Part shown: positions 17,741-29,080 of the stretch, piece after piece
Layout of the letters: each line of letters opens with the position of its first letter
Position numbering within the stretch: the stretch's first letter is position 1
Origin: Maridesulfovibrio ferrireducens
Lineage (GTDB): Bacteria; Desulfobacterota; Desulfovibrionia; Desulfovibrionales; Desulfovibrionaceae
Direction: 5' to 3'
DNA length: 64,000 nt
NCBI RefSeq assembly: GCF_016342405.1
Contig: NZ_JAEINN010000010.1
Location: 62,001 to 126,000 of the forward strand
Translations under genes and position numbers: made by a program
Notes under the pieces: generated by a model
Told to the model about the DNA's origin: nothing
What the model saw: only the letters and a program-made list of their open reading frames with translations
Database searches by the model: none

Positions 17741-18643
17741 CTAACTTTCTTTCTCTTCCGTATACAAATGCACATCTGTCTGCGGATAGGGGATTGAGAT
17801 ACCGGCTTTATCAAAAGTAATCTTTATACCTTCCAGCAAGTCCCATCGAACTGCCCAATAATCTGAAGTTCTTACCCACGGACGTACAAGCAGGTCCACG
17901 CTTGAACTGCCAAGGTCACCTACCACAATTGCAGGCTTTGGATCTTTGAGAAGTCGCTTATCACCAGCAAGAATTTCTGCAAGAATTGCTTTTGCTTTTG
18001 GAATATCGTCCTCATATCCGATGCCGATTACGAGATCGATACGCCTTGTCTTATTTGCGGTGGTATTAACAATTACCGCATTAAGAATTGAAGAATTAGG
18101 AACCACTACTTTCTGATTATCCGGAGTGGATAATTCTGTATAGAAGGCGGAAAGAGTCTGCACTGTCCCGGAAGTTCCGGCTATTGTAACGTAATCTCCC
18201 TTTTTAAAAAGACGCAGTACAATAAGCATAACCCCGGCGGCAAAATTTGACAGAGTATCCTTGAGAGCCAAGCCGACGGCAAGACCTGCGGCACCGAGTA
18301 CAGCAAGAAAGGAAGTAATGTTAATTCCAGCCTGCCCGAGTGCCGCAACGACAAACGCCGCAAGCATTATGTAGTAAACAATATTCTGTATAAACGAGGT
18401 TAGAATATCATCAACCTTCGCTTTAAGCATAACCCGTTTAATCAAATTTGAAATCTGCCTTGAAGCAATTCTTCCTACAAAAAGGACTAAAAGAGCGACG
18501 ATAAGCCTTACCCCGTAAAGGCTGACAAATCCAATGCCCTGCTCAAACAAATCTCTCAAAAAATCAGGATGTAAAAATCCCAACTGTGCATCCAGAGACG
18601 TATCTACCAACATTTTACCAACAATTCCGTCAGTCGCGTTCAT
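17741..18643 (-). CDS. Small-conductance mechanosensitive channel, MscS family
   Basis: A 300-residue channel that opens under membrane tension to release solutes after osmotic downshock. Three N-terminal membrane helices (about 30-50, 75-95 and the pore helix at 105-135) are followed by the beta domain, with GLKDTLSNFAAGV-type pore sequence, VPNSSILNAVIVN at about 185 and a C-terminal alpha/beta domain. Length is close to E. coli MscS (286). The start lacks a strong ribosome site. Gene alone, convergent with the BON gene. Assignment is firm; conductance class is by similarity only. Confidence 0.92.
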   Translation of the reverse strand: MNATDGIVGKMLVDTSLDAQLGFLHPDFLRDLFEQGIGFVSLYGVRLIVALLVLFVGRIASRQISNLIKRVMLKAKVDDILTSFIQNIVYYIMLAAFVVAALGQAGINITSFLAVLGAAGLAVGLALKDTLSNFAAGVMLIVLRLFKKGDYVTIAGTSGTVQTLSAFYTELSTPDNQKVVVPNSSILNAVIVNTTANKTRRIDLVIGIGYEDDIPKAKAILAEILAGDKRLLKDPKPAIVVGDLGSSSVDLLVRPWVRTSDYWAVRWDLLEGIKITFDKAGISIPYPQTDVHLYTEEKES

Positions 18644-18863
18644 ATTTTTTCTTTTATTTTAAATTGTTAATTAATTTGTCAAAACTAGTTCATATAGAAT
18701 AATTTCTAACATACATAATTCTGGTTTTCTTTAAAATATTTCAATTATAAATTTCCTCAATACAGCTATAAACGACCACACAATTATTCTCGAATAATTC
18801 TAACATGAAAGTGACAAAACCAACTTGATCAGTATATAAGATAAGTATCAAGAGAGGAACTAC

Positions 18864-21824
18864 ATGCTTGAACAAAAACGGCGTATTATATTACTGGCCA
18901 TGATTATGGTCTTTCTTGTCGGTGCTGTCTCCATAATCAGCACATGGCTACTGTACCAAACTTCACTTAATGAACAAAAGGCCCGATTAAGTGAATTAGT
19001 CGAAAGTCAAGCCAGCCTTACTCGCGAATTAAGCTTTATAAGCACAGAGCTTAACTTAGCAAAAGATACAAATAATAATATGGAAACTTTTCTTTCCCAT
19101 TTAGCACACGCACACAAAAGATTCAAAATTGGGAGCAGCAGTGGCGAGTTCACTGTAGGATTAAGATCTGACAAGAATGTCCAATTCCTTATTTTAAATG
19201 GTGAAAAAATTACAGCAGACCAAAAATTTGCTTTTATTCCGTTTGGAAGTTCACACGCCATCCCCATGCAGCTAGCCCTATCAGGAAAATCAGGCACACT
19301 AATCACTCTCGACTACAAAGGGCACGAAGTCCTAGCAGGATACACATCACTCGTTCTTGAAGGTCAACTTATCGGCCTTGTCGCTAAAATTGACATAAAA
19401 GAAATAAAAAATCCTTTTTTTAAAGCTAACTTTACAATATTTACTTCAGGAATTCTACTTACCCTTTTCGGACTATTCTTTTTCTTTAAGCTTAGTGAAC
19501 CTATTCTTCATGACATCAAAAATAGTGAAAAAAATTATCGTAATCTGGTTGAAGGAGCCCACAGTCTTATTCTCAGCATTGACCAAAAAGGAATTATTAG
19601 TTTTGCCAATAGTTTCTCCAAAAAAATTTTTGAATCCAATGAACAAAAAATAGTTGGCCTTACTGCAGTGCAGGTGCTGACCGGACAATCCACTGATCAA
19701 AACAGTTCTGCCCCGCTTCGTGCTATTTTAACATTCTTCGGAGAGGGAGAAGGTCCCCACGAGAAACCCATTTCTATTAATAACGCCAGTACCACATGGA
19801 TTTCCTGGAGAGTCAGAAAAATAGTAGATTCAAAAGGAGAAGTTGAAGAACTGCTTTGCATCGGTAATGATACAACTGCAAACCATATCGCAAGAGAGAA
19901 TTTACTGGAAAGTGAGTCCCGACATAGAATTATATTCGAAAATTCACCTTTAGGCATGATCCGGCTTAATCAGGAAGGAATTATCCTTGATTGTAACAAC
20001 CAATTAATCAAAATACTAGGATCAACGCGAGAAAAAATAATCGGCTACAATGCAGTCCAAGACAGCCCTCTCAAAATGCAAAAGACTATAAAAATAGCTC
20101 TCAATGGGAAATCAAGCATCTATGAAGATCTTTTTACTTCATCAACCGGAAACAAAACCAGCTATATCAGAGCAATCTTTAATCCTGTATCGCCCGGTAA
20201 ATCATCCACCGAAGTAATCGGCACACTCGAAGATATCTCTGAACGCATGAAAGTTGAAAAAAAACTTGCTGAAAGTGAAGAGAGATTCAAAGGAATAGCA
20301 ATAGCTTCTCCGGTTGGCATCATCATCACAGATATTGAAGGGCAGTTGCTTTACGCCAATGAGAGAATGAACGAACTTACCGGAATGAGCTATACAGATC
20401 AGACAGGATATGCATGGATGAACAGTGTCCAGCAAGAAGACAAATCAAATATAAAAACAAATTGGTACGGAGCTGACTTCATAGCTAAAAACCGTATAGA
20501 ATTCCGCCTTATTCACCAGAAGGGACATACCTTATGGATTTTGGGACAAATCGTAGAGCTGAAAAACAGTGATGACCAAATGATCGGATACGTTGTTACA
20601 ATGACTGATATAACTCAAATTAAAACGGCAGAACAGGAACATAAAAGACTCTCGGCTGCTGTTGATCAGGCTGCGGAAGCAATTATGATAACCAGCATCG
20701 AGGGGATAATAACTTATGTAAATCCGGCTTTCCAAGAAATTTCAGGCTATTCACCTCAAGAAGCAATAGGCCAAAATCCCCGTTTTCTTAAAAGTGGAGA
20801 GCAAGATATACTTTTCTACGACAACATGTGGGATACAATTTTAGGCGGGAAAAGATGGAAGGGAAGAGTAGTTAATATTAGAAAAGATGGAAAACATTAT
20901 ACACAAGACGCCACCATCGGACCGGTCCGGGATGAGTCCGGTAAAATCATAAATTTTGTATGTGTCGCACGTGATATCAGCCAACAATTAATAGTTGAAG
21001 CTCAACTAAGGCAAGCTCAAAAACTAGAGTCTATCGGAGAACTGGCGGCCGGAATAGCTCATGAAATAAACACTCCGACACAATATGTCAGTACCAATAC
21101 TCAATTTATGGTAGAATCCTTCGCAACACTGCTAGGAATGATCAAGAATAGCCAAAACCTAATCAAAGCTATCCGGTCAGATAGCACACACAATGAGTTA
21201 GTAGATATGGCCGAAACGGTTCTTGATGAAGAGGAGCTTGCATACTTAGAAGAAGACGTCCCTAAAGCTATTGCCGAATCTGTAACCGGACTGAAACGGA
21301 TCTCTGAAATAGTCCAGTCAGTCAAACAACTGGCTCATCCCGGAGAAGTACAAAAAGGACTCCATCATCTAAACGAAATAGTTCGCAACGCTGTTACTGT
21401 TTCTTCAAATGAATGGAAATATATTTCAGAGGTAGAATTGAATCTCGACGATAATTTACCTGAAATTTATTGTCTAAAGGGTGAAATAGGACAGGTGGTA
21501 CTAAACCTTATTATCAACGGAGCACATGCTATTGAATCTAAAATAGGCACAGACTCCGAGGAAAAGGGGTGCATAACCATAACTACTTACAAAGAAAATG
21601 AATGGGCGGTTCTGGAGGTTTCCGACACAGGGACAGGTATGCCCCAAAATATTGTCGACCGGGCTTTCGATCCGTTCTTCACAACTAAAGAAGTAGGCAA
21701 AGGAACCGGACAAGGTTTAGCTATTACCCATAATGTCGTTGTGAATATGCACAATGGTTTTATTAATGTAGACACAGAAGAAGGCAAAGGGACAACATTT
21801 ACAGTTAAGTTGCCTTTAAAGTAG
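18864..21824 (+). CDS. Membrane sensor histidine kinase with four PAS domains
   Basis: A 986-residue kinase. Membrane helices at about 8-30 and 190-212 flank an extracytoplasmic domain of about 160 residues. Four PAS domains follow at about 220-335, 345-455, 465-575 and 590-710, then the kinase core with His733 in [13 protein letters not shown] and an ATPase domain ending in GTGQGLAITHNVVVNMHNG. There is no receiver. GAGGA five bases before the ATG fixes the start. Its kinase core closely resembles that of the 1274-residue kinase at 25256-29080, including the inserted region between the His and ATPase parts, so the two are paralogues. It converges on the response regulator operon with 17 bases between stops; cross-talk to those regulators is a reasonable guess. 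Confidence 0.92.
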   Translation: MLEQKRRIILLAMIMVFLVGAVSIISTWLLYQTSLNEQKARLSELVESQASLTRELSFISTELNLAKDTNNNMETFLSHLAHAHKRFKIGSSSGEFTVGLRSDKNVQFLILNGEKITADQKFAFIPFGSSHAIPMQLALSGKSGTLITLDYKGHEVLAGYTSLVLEGQLIGLVAKIDIKEIKNPFFKANFTIFTSGILLTLFGLFFFFKLSEPILHDIKNSEKNYRNLVEGAHSLILSIDQKGIISFANSFSKKIFESNEQKIVGLTAVQVLTGQSTDQNSSAPLRAILTFFGEGEGPHEKPISINNASTTWISWRVRKIVDSKGEVEELLCIGNDTTANHIARENLLESESRHRIIFENSPLGMIRLNQEGIILDCNNQLIKILGSTREKIIGYNAVQDSPLKMQKTIKIALNGKSSIYEDLFTSSTGNKTSYIRAIFNPVSPGKSSTEVIGTLEDISERMKVEKKLAESEERFKGIAIASPVGIIITDIEGQLLYANERMNELTGMSYTDQTGYAWMNSVQQEDKSNIKTNWYGADFIAKNRIEFRLIHQKGHTLWILGQIVELKNSDDQMIGYVVTMTDITQIKTAEQEHKRLSAAVDQAAEAIMITSIEGIITYVNPAFQEISGYSPQEAIGQNPRFLKSGEQDILFYDNMWDTILGGKRWKGRVVNIRKDGKHYTQDATIGPVRDESGKIINFVCVARDISQQLIVEAQLRQAQKLESIGELAAGIAHEINTPTQYVSTNTQFMVESFATLLGMIKNSQNLIKAIRSDSTHNELVDMAETVLDEEELAYLEEDVPKAIAESVTGLKRISEIVQSVKQLAHPGEVQKGLHHLNEIVRNAVTVSSNEWKYISEVELNLDDNLPEIYCLKGEIGQVVLNLIINGAHAIESKIGTDSEEKGCITITTYKENEWAVLEVSDTGTGMPQNIVDRAFDPFFTTKEVGKGTGQGLAITHNVVVNMHNGFINVDTEEGKGTTFTVKLPLK

Positions 21825-21841
21825 ACTGAATTACCAAGTGC

Positions 21842-22858
21842 TCAGAATGGCAGATCTTTGAAAATAAGACCTTCTTTGAGCAGAGCAATGCCGGCTTCGA
21901 CGCAGTCACTGTCGAGCTTGATCCCTTTATCTTCCTCCAGAAGCCTTATACAATCCTTCTTACCCGAGGCTTGACGATATGGGCGTGTAGTCAGGATAGC
22001 GTCGATAGAGTCAGCTACCGCGATTATTTTTGATTCCAACAAAATTTCGTTCTCTTTTAATCCGTTAGGATACCCTGAACCATCTATCCGTTCATGATGC
22101 TCAAGCACAATTCGTTGAATCGGCCAATCAGTTTCCAGTGTTGCGAATATTTCCGCCCCAACCAGTGAATGAGTTTTAATAATGGCAAATTCGGCCTTGC
22201 TTAACTTTTCAGGCTTATTAAGCACGCCTGACGGAACAGTTATTTTACCGATATCATGAACCAGAGCAGCAAGATGCAGCCCTTGTATGACATCCGGATT
22301 TAAACCGAGTCTGGTTGCGATAAGCGCTGAAATCTCAGCTGTCCGGCCCATATGCCCCGCAGTGTAGGGATCACGAAATTCAACCAACCGGGTAAAGGCG
22401 CGCAAAGTCCCTTCCAAAGCATCTTTCATACGTCTGACTACAGCCAACTCCCTAGAGGATTGAATCATTTTGAACTGATTAATCCCTGAAATTATAGCTT
22501 TGATTAAATCATCAGGATGACACGGTTTAGTCAAAAAACGAAAAATATCACCCTGATTCACTGCGCTCATTGCAATATTAAGATCAGCATATCCGGTCAA
22601 AACCATTCTGACAGTATCGGGATACAGTTCACGCACTCTGGATAAAAATTTTATTCCATCCATTACAGGCATTTTTATATCGGAGACAACAACCGTAAAA
22701 GGGGGAGAAGAATCTAACAATTCAAGAGCAACTTTGCCACCAAGAGCTGTACTGACTGCGAATGTCGACCGAAAACTCCTGCGGTAACTTTCGAGGATAT
22801 TCGGTTCATCATCTACAAAAAGAATGCGTTCTTTTGTGTAGTTTATATCTTTTGGCAT
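21842..22858 (-). CDS. Response regulator with HD-GYP c-di-GMP phosphodiesterase domain
   Basis: A 338-residue RpfG-like regulator. The receiver covers about residues 10-125, with its Asp in VVSDIKMPVMDG and Lys in FLTKPC. The HD-GYP domain follows from about 150, with His201-Asp202 in HDIGKITVP, the second metal pair in HHERIDGSGYPNGL, and other ligands in place. It should hydrolyse c-di-GMP when activated by phosphorylation. It is the last gene of an operon starting with the 1274-residue kinase, separated from the degenerate paralogue upstream by nine bases. The intact catalytic set contrasts with that paralogue. Confidence 0.95.
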   Translation of the reverse strand: MPKDINYTKERILFVDDEPNILESYRRSFRSTFAVSTALGGKVALELLDSSPPFTVVVSDIKMPVMDGIKFLSRVRELYPDTVRMVLTGYADLNIAMSAVNQGDIFRFLTKPCHPDDLIKAIISGINQFKMIQSSRELAVVRRMKDALEGTLRAFTRLVEFRDPYTAGHMGRTAEISALIATRLGLNPDVIQGLHLAALVHDIGKITVPSGVLNKPEKLSKAEFAIIKTHSLVGAEIFATLETDWPIQRIVLEHHERIDGSGYPNGLKENEILLESKIIAVADSIDAILTTRPYRQASGKKDCIRLLEEDKGIKLDSDCVEAGIALLKEGLIFKDLPF

Positions 22859-22867
22859 AACAATCCC

Positions 22868-24007
22868 CTACTCCGAAACAAGAACTAAAAGCGGAAGTTT
22901 TATTCCTATTTTCTCATCGAACATATGAATGCGATCAATTTTATCTTTATCTAACTCCAAACTCTTCCTAAGCAGCATAGCTCCATGCTTGGATGTGACA
23001 TCCTCATACAAAATCATACCTGAATATAAATGTTTAAGACCAACTTCTTTGATAATATACCGAGCCTCTACACCGAGCATTCCCTCTAAATAATAAAGCA
23101 ACTCAGGGTCATAGACTTCAGCAACTTTTTCAAGTTTGGCAAATGCTTTTTTGGGATTTTCAAAGTGCTGCAAATGCAGGTCATAATCCAAAGCGACCCT
23201 GAGAATTCGCCCACCGAGAGGAATCTTTTCCCCTTTCACCGCATCACGCGGAGTTCCTGATCCGTCAAACCCTTTCAGTTGATACGCTATCATTTCAGCA
23301 AGAGCTTCAAGACGAGGTAACTTGGACACAAGACTTTTAGCTATAACCGGATGCATCTCAAATATCTGGAGCTGTTCAGGATTAAGTTCTTTGCCTTCGA
23401 GCAACACATCAAGGGTTCCGGGAGGAAGGATGAGCGTCCCCAACTGCGAAAGCATGGTAGCCATATCATATCGCCACAGATCTTTTACACCTTTCTTTTT
23501 TGCAAGATAACGAACATAACGACGCACTCTGTTTATACGTGCTCCGGCTTCCGGCTTTACCAATGAAGTAATTTCACCGAGCAACTCAACACTGCCTTTG
23601 AGTGTTTTTTCAAGTAAAATACGTTTGCCGGTTACCAAGTCATATTGATTGACTGCCTCTTTGAGGTTTTCAAGCAAAACTTCCTTTTCACACGGCTTTG
23701 TTAAAAAACGGAACACATGACCATCGTTCACAGCACGTATTGCATTATCAAGGTCAGCATAACCGGTAAGCATAATTCTTGTTGTTTCAGAGCTGCGTTT
23801 TCTTACTTCCCGTAAAAATTCTATGCCGTTCATTTTAGGCATACGATAGTCAGAAACAACGGCAGCAAATGGATTTTTATTATTCAAAGAAAGCAGTGCT
23901 ATGGTCGGATCTTCTTCCGTTTCCACATCATAAATCCCGCGAAGCTGTCTTTTCAACGCGGAAAGGACATTCGGTTCATCATCAACCAATAAAATTCTAG
24001 ACTTCAT
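22868..24007 (-). CDS. Response regulator with degenerate HD-GYP domain
   Basis: A 379-residue protein. The receiver (about 1-120) is intact: LVDDEPN at 7-13, Asp in VVSDYRMPKMNG, Lys in FLTKPC. The second half follows the HD-GYP fold, but the HD pair is replaced by Ser187-Gln188 (LSQLGTLILPPG), the second HH by YQ, and GYP by GTP in FDGSGTPRD. Without metal ligands it cannot hydrolyse c-di-GMP by the known mechanism. It may act as a c-di-GMP-binding, scaffolding or inhibitory partner of the intact HD-GYP protein encoded just downstream. A C-terminal extension of about 80 residues resembles that seen in similar regulators. Same operon as the kinase at 25256-29080. Confidence 0.88.
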   Translation of the reverse strand: MKSRILLVDDEPNVLSALKRQLRGIYDVETEEDPTIALLSLNNKNPFAAVVSDYRMPKMNGIEFLREVRKRSSETTRIMLTGYADLDNAIRAVNDGHVFRFLTKPCEKEVLLENLKEAVNQYDLVTGKRILLEKTLKGSVELLGEITSLVKPEAGARINRVRRYVRYLAKKKGVKDLWRYDMATMLSQLGTLILPPGTLDVLLEGKELNPEQLQIFEMHPVIAKSLVSKLPRLEALAEMIAYQLKGFDGSGTPRDAVKGEKIPLGGRILRVALDYDLHLQHFENPKKAFAKLEKVAEVYDPELLYYLEGMLGVEARYIIKEVGLKHLYSGMILYEDVTSKHGAMLLRKSLELDKDKIDRIHMFDEKIGIKLPLLVLVSE

Positions 24008-24016
24008 TTATGCTCC

Positions 24017-25269
24017 TTAACTTCTCAATTGTGTGAGCATATCTGCATCCAGAACCTGAAATTCATCCATACCTTCCCAATGATCGTTAATGTAATTGAT
24101 CCATTTTTCAAGTGGTAAACCATGCTGTCCATCAGAAAATATATTTCTATCCAGCTTAATCCTGACATAGTCAGGATTAATAATAACACACTGATGATCG
24201 ATAGCATCGGCGATTCTCAACAACATTGAGACACTCATATCAAAACCCTCATATTGATGGTGAGTCCCAATCGCATGAACAATATCACCCGGCATTCCCC
24301 ATAACCCCATAAGATATGCACCGATATGGGCATGAGTTGTACCAAGTACTTCCATTTCACAGTCACATATCGGCAAATGAATTTCAGCAACTTTTTTTAT
24401 AACCTTTCCATATTGAGCAGGAAAAGAATTTGCCAAAACAAGTTTACCTATATCATGCAGAAGACCTGCCATCCGCGCCTGCACTGCCAATGTCTTGTCA
24501 ATTTTTTCGCACTCACAGATAAGCCTTACAATATTAGACACACGAAAACTATGCTCCCATAACAAGTTCAACGAAAAATTAGGGAGTTTTTTTTGATCAT
24601 ACATAGAAAACAAATGAGTGGATAAAATTAGAGCTTTGACACTTTCCAGACCAAGCATTGTTATAGTCTGCAATATAGAATCTATCTGCGTAGGAAGACC
24701 AAAATAAGGTGAATTAACAAGTTTAAGAATCTTTGCAACCAAACCGACATCCATCGAAATATATTCAGCGACTTTTTTAATGGACGGATCAGCGTTTTTT
24801 AGTTCTCTTTCAATGGATTCGAACACGTTCGGAGTAACCGGTAAAGACTCTATTTCAGCCACTAACTTTTGCATTTCAGGATCAATCAATATTTCGCGGG
24901 ATTTAATTGCTCCCTCAATTTTATCTATCAGTTCCTCCGCCTTACACGGTTTTGATATATATTGATGAACAGCCCTTATACTTTGATAACTTCATTCAAG
25001 CCAACCTGTCCGGAAAGAGCCATTCTGATAATGCCAGGATACTTATCTTTAACTTTATTCAGAAGTTCAGCTCCATCCATTCCCGGCATCTTGATATCGG
25101 AAACAACAATATCAAATCTCGAACCTTCTAACAAAGCAAGAGCGGCAAGTCCTGAATCAGTAAACTCCATTGTCCACTCGTTACGTTTAGTACGAAGCAT
25201 ACGCTTCAACGCAGCTAGAACATTGGGTTCGTCATCCACAAACAGCACGCGGATATTATGAATTGTCAT
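24017..25269 (-). pseudogene. REC-HDOD response regulator broken by a one-base frameshift
   Basis: Two ORFs that belong to one gene. The upstream part (24976-25269) encodes a receiver from LFVDDEPN through the phospho-Asp (VVSDIKMPGMDG) and stops after LNEVIKV. The missing end of the receiver (RAVHQYISKPCKAEEL) continues in the next frame, which runs on into a complete HDOD domain (LLHDIGKLVLANSFP) ending at 24017. Adding one A to the AAA at 24982-24984 (minus strand) restores KSIRAVHQYISKPC. No ATG and no ribosome site precede the HDOD part; it could begin only at a TTG at 24889. Slippery-heptamer rules are not met, so programmed frameshifting is unlikely. Either a real mutation or a sequence error. 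The start overlaps the kinase gene by 14 bases. Confidence 0.85.
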
Positions 25270-28200
25270 TTTCTTTATCTTCCTCAAGTGGCAATTTAAT
25301 TATACATTTGGTTCCAACGCCCAGCTTGCTGCTAAATTCTATTATTCCACCATGTTTTTCATTAATTATTGAGTAGCATAACGTTAAACCCTGTCCTGTG
25401 CCAAGCCCGACGTCTTTGGTTGTAAAAAACGGATCAAAAATTTTCGGTAATATTTCTTCCGGGATTCCCTCTCCGGTATCTTCTATCTCAACAACAACCC
25501 ATGGCGGATCAAGGCGCGTTCGAATGAGGATCGTTCCCTTTTCGCCATTTCCACTCACTTTTGCACTGATAGAATGAGCCGCATTAATCACAATATTTAA
25601 AAAAGCCTGATTAAGGTCATTAATAAAACAGGGAATCAATGGAAGATCAGGTTTCAACTCAAAAACAACATCAGCACTATATTTCCATTCATTTCTACAA
25701 ACCGTAACGGTATTATCAAGAGCTAAATTAATATCACCCATCTGCCTGAATTCCAATCCGGGATGAGAAAATCTTTTCATAGCGTGCACAATCCTGGTTA
25801 TACGCTCAACACCATCCTGCGATTGAGCAAGAGCTGCGGGTATTTCCTCTAAAAGATAATCCATATCCTCATTATACCAACGGGTAAAAGCTTCTTCACA
25901 TACTGGATCTTTTTGTAATTGGCAGATCGCTTTATGCCGCTTAATAACTCCGCTCATTTCTTCAAATGCTCCAGACAAAAATATAATATTATCACCTAAA
26001 TATTGTGCCGGAGTATTAATTTCATGCGCTATGCCTGCCGAAAGATGCCCTATAGATTCTAACTTCTGCGCAAGACTAAGACGTCGCTCAAGCTCTTTTC
26101 TTTCAGTAATATCAAAAACAATTTCAATAAACTTATCTTCTCCGTTAACTTTACTTTTAAGAACCGTTTTTGAAACCGGAAGACCCGTTCCATCCATACG
26201 ATGCATCCTGAATTCCCGTTCCCGTATCTCTTTTATTGCAGCAGGACAATTTTCAATAACATTCCCGTCAGTTGCCCGCCAGCATATAACATCGCACCGT
26301 TGACCGATAATCTGTTCTTTGCTTGCTCGCAGCATTTTTGATGCGGCACTATTTATAGAGTCTATAGCACAAGTAACAGGATCAACAATAATAATACCTG
26401 CTTGAATACCATCCAGAATGTTTTCCATTAACTCCTTACTGGCGGCAATCTCCTGCTTAGAGTTCACCCTTTGAATAGCAAGTGCGTAATATGCCGCAAT
26501 GCGTATTGTGGCAGCAACATCGCGCTGAGTATACCCGCCCGGCTTATTGGCCAGTGCAATTTGTCCCACAAGTTCTCCCCTGAGAAGAACAGGAACTGAC
26601 AACAAACAAGTTAAAGGAATATGGCCTTTGGGAAGTCCTTTAAATTTTGGATGTGTCTCAGGAGCATTCGTAAAAAATGATTCTTTAGTATTTAATGAAT
26701 GTCCCCAAAGTAAAGGGTATGTGCCATCAAAATTCTTAGGGAAAATAATATAATCATGATCTCCTGCAACAAAACAATTATTTCTCATGTGACTATAGGC
26801 CTGAATCAACAAACCTTTTTCGCCAATAGTGCTGGTATACCCATAAAGACTTCCTGTAATTTTTAATAACTCTTTGAGCACGGCCTCAGATGTATTTTTA
26901 AGATTGGCTTCGGGAGCTACAAGTGGAGTGTATAATCTTGCAAGAGCAGAATTCAAATTTAGATTCCAATCAGCTTCCTTCTCCGCTTTGACTCGCTCGG
27001 TTATGTCCATGATATGGGCCATCTGGTAATCAACCGACCCGTCACTTTTTCTGACGCAGCTAGTTAACAATGCTACATAAACAATTTCACCATTCTTTTT
27101 AATATAACGTTTTTCCATGGTGTAACTATCAATTTCACCGGCAATCATCTGATCAAAAAGATGTTTATTTTTATCAATATCATCAGGATGAGTAAAATCA
27201 GGCCAACATAATTTCTCTAACTCTTCCCTGCTGTAGCCTAAAATTTCACAAAATTTATTATTAAAATCTATCCACTTTTTATCAACTCCGACAATAGCCA
27301 TTCCAATGAGTCCTAATTCAAAATAACTTCTGAATTTACGTTCACTGAGACTCAACTGTTTTTCGATTTTTTTACGATCGGTTATGTCCTGATTAACTCC
27401 ATAGACTCGTTGCAGTTTACCTTCATCATCAAACTCAGGGGCAGCCACACAATGAAATAAATGCTCAGTACCATCCTTGAGAATAGCCCGATATTCATCA
27501 AAAACAGTCTCTGTGTTTTTAAATAAGCTCTTATATATGCTGAAGATCCTTTCTCGATCGTCAGGATGAATTATGTTCTCAAAGAAAAACGGGTCAATAT
27601 CCTTAAATTCTTTGGGCTTATATCCATAAAGTTGATAATGGTTATCCGTCCAGCAAATCTCTCCTGTGGAATTATCAACCTCCCACCCTCCAATACGGCC
27701 TATCTTCTGAACCTCCTCCAAAAGTTTTTTCGCCTGCATTAAATCAATGTCTGATTTTTTGCGTTCAATAATATCCCACGCAAAATCAGAAAAACTAGAA
27801 GCAATTTCAATATCTGCATCTGTATAATTTAAAGGCTTATTGCCAACGCCTAAAATAGATACGACCTTATCGTTTCGAATTATTGGAACCACAAGTTCGC
27901 GAATTACAGGGATGTGCCCGGGGAGTAATCCTTTTTTATTGGAAAGAGACATATAGTCATTATGAATAACCGCACTTTTTGTATGTATGCAGTCTGCCCA
28001 GACGCCCGCATCAGCAACCGGATAAAGCTTCCCCTTTTCTTCAGAAATACACATTTCAATAGATGCGCGCGTTGACCATGATTGCAGCGTAAGTATTTTT
28101 TGATCCGATGAAAGGTAATGATGAAAACCCATCTGACTGGAAGTTAAAGTCTCAACAACATCAACAACTTCAACCATTAACTCATCTAAAGAATGATCAA

Positions 28201-29080
28201 AAGAAAAAGTCATCAACTCCAGGCGTGCTTTCATAACCGTTTCGGCATGTTTCCGCTCCGAGATGTCCTCTACCGATACCGCTATTATAAAATAATGAGG
28301 TTTTTTTGACTCATCCACAACAATTGAAAAAGACAGATCACCCCATACAGTTTTCCCGGATTTAGTTAACAGCCTTTGGGTAAGTTTAACATGCCCTCCC
28401 CCCAACACATTATCTTTAGAAATAATATAATCTTTCTGATCAGCTGGATGAATCATGGACATAAAGTCTATACCAAACAATTCTTGCTGAGAATATTCCA
28501 AAAGCTTGCTAAACACGGGGTTCACCATGAACAATTTCCCGTCTAGATCCATGTTAACCATACCTATCGGCGCATTATCGAAAATCTCCTGTAGCTGTTT
28601 CTGAGCTTGATGAAGATCACTGAGATCTGTAACACTGGCGATTGCTCCGGCATAACTTCCGCTTTCATCTAAAATAAGTGAAGTGGCAATACGAGTGTAT
28701 ACAGATCCTCCTGATTTCTTCTGAAATTCAAAATTATAAATTTCTTCGACACCTTTCTTCCACTTTAAAATATGATTCTCACACTCTTTCTTACGATCTT
28801 CGGACATAAAATCCATCAAATTTAGACCGATCATTTCTTCCGGTGTATATCCAAGCATTGAAGCAATTGAGTTGTTCGCAAAAATAGTATTAGCGTCTTT
28901 ATCTATGATCCATATACCTTCAACCAGTCGCTCGAAGCCTACTGCGGATAAAGGAACAGACAAACTTGAAAGGTAATCAAGTGAAGCTCCGTGTCCCCGC
29001 TCAAAACGCTGCACTTCTGCACGAACTTTTTTCAGTTCCGCTATTAATTCTTTTTTAGTCATAAATTCGAGATTGCTCAT
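25256..29080 (-). CDS. Large soluble sensor histidine kinase with multiple PAS and two GAF domains
   Basis: A 1274-residue kinase with no membrane segment. Order: short coiled coil, PAS at about 50-160, PAS at 160-285, GAF at 295-440, PAS at 455-565, PAS at 575-690, GAF at 710-860, PAS at 870-985, kinase core with His1019 in [13 protein letters not shown], ATPase at about 1130-1265 ending [12 protein letters not shown]. Both GAFs share an unusual pattern (GHIP followed by a PV-type core, LGVGNKP and [15 protein letters not shown]), suggesting related ligands. GGGGAGAG before the ATG fixes the start. It leads an operon of three response regulators (HDOD, dead HD-GYP, live HD-GYP), so its likely output is control of c-di-GMP turnover. 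A palindrome lies upstream. Confidence 0.93.
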   Translation of the reverse strand: MSNLEFMTKKELIAELKKVRAEVQRFERGHGASLDYLSSLSVPLSAVGFERLVEGIWIIDKDANTIFANNSIASMLGYTPEEMIGLNLMDFMSEDRKKECENHILKWKKGVEEIYNFEFQKKSGGSVYTRIATSLILDESGSYAGAIASVTDLSDLHQAQKQLQEIFDNAPIGMVNMDLDGKLFMVNPVFSKLLEYSQQELFGIDFMSMIHPADQKDYIISKDNVLGGGHVKLTQRLLTKSGKTVWGDLSFSIVVDESKKPHYFIIAVSVEDISERKHAETVMKARLELMTFSFDHSLDELMVEVVDVVETLTSSQMGFHHYLSSDQKILTLQSWSTRASIEMCISEEKGKLYPVADAGVWADCIHTKSAVIHNDYMSLSNKKGLLPGHIPVIRELVVPIIRNDKVVSILGVGNKPLNYTDADIEIASSFSDFAWDIIERKKSDIDLMQAKKLLEEVQKIGRIGGWEVDNSTGEICWTDNHYQLYGYKPKEFKDIDPFFFENIIHPDDRERIFSIYKSLFKNTETVFDEYRAILKDGTEHLFHCVAAPEFDDEGKLQRVYGVNQDITDRKKIEKQLSLSERKFRSYFELGLIGMAIVGVDKKWIDFNNKFCEILGYSREELEKLCWPDFTHPDDIDKNKHLFDQMIAGEIDSYTMEKRYIKKNGEIVYVALLTSCVRKSDGSVDYQMAHIMDITERVKAEKEADWNLNLNSALARLYTPLVAPEANLKNTSEAVLKELLKITGSLYGYTSTIGEKGLLIQAYSHMRNNCFVAGDHDYIIFPKNFDGTYPLLWGHSLNTKESFFTNAPETHPKFKGLPKGHIPLTCLLSVPVLLRGELVGQIALANKPGGYTQRDVAATIRIAAYYALAIQRVNSKQEIAASKELMENILDGIQAGIIIVDPVTCAIDSINSAASKMLRASKEQIIGQRCDVICWRATDGNVIENCPAAIKEIREREFRMHRMDGTGLPVSKTVLKSKVNGEDKFIEIVFDITERKELERRLSLAQKLESIGHLSAGIAHEINTPAQYLGDNIIFLSGAFEEMSGVIKRHKAICQLQKDPVCEEAFTRWYNEDMDYLLEEIPAALAQSQDGVERITRIVHAMKRFSHPGLEFRQMGDINLALDNTVTVCRNEWKYSADVVFELKPDLPLIPCFINDLNQAFLNIVINAAHSISAKVSGNGEKGTILIRTRLDPPWVVVEIEDTGEGIPEEILPKIFDPFFTTKDVGLGTGQGLTLCYSIINEKHGGIIEFSSKLGVGTKCIIKLPLEEDKENDNS

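Noticed and set aside
24976-25000. Programmed -1 frameshifting in the REC-HDOD gene
   Set aside because: The site reads ATC AAA GTA TAA. It does not fit a slippery heptamer, and the A run is only three bases, too short for transcriptional slippage.
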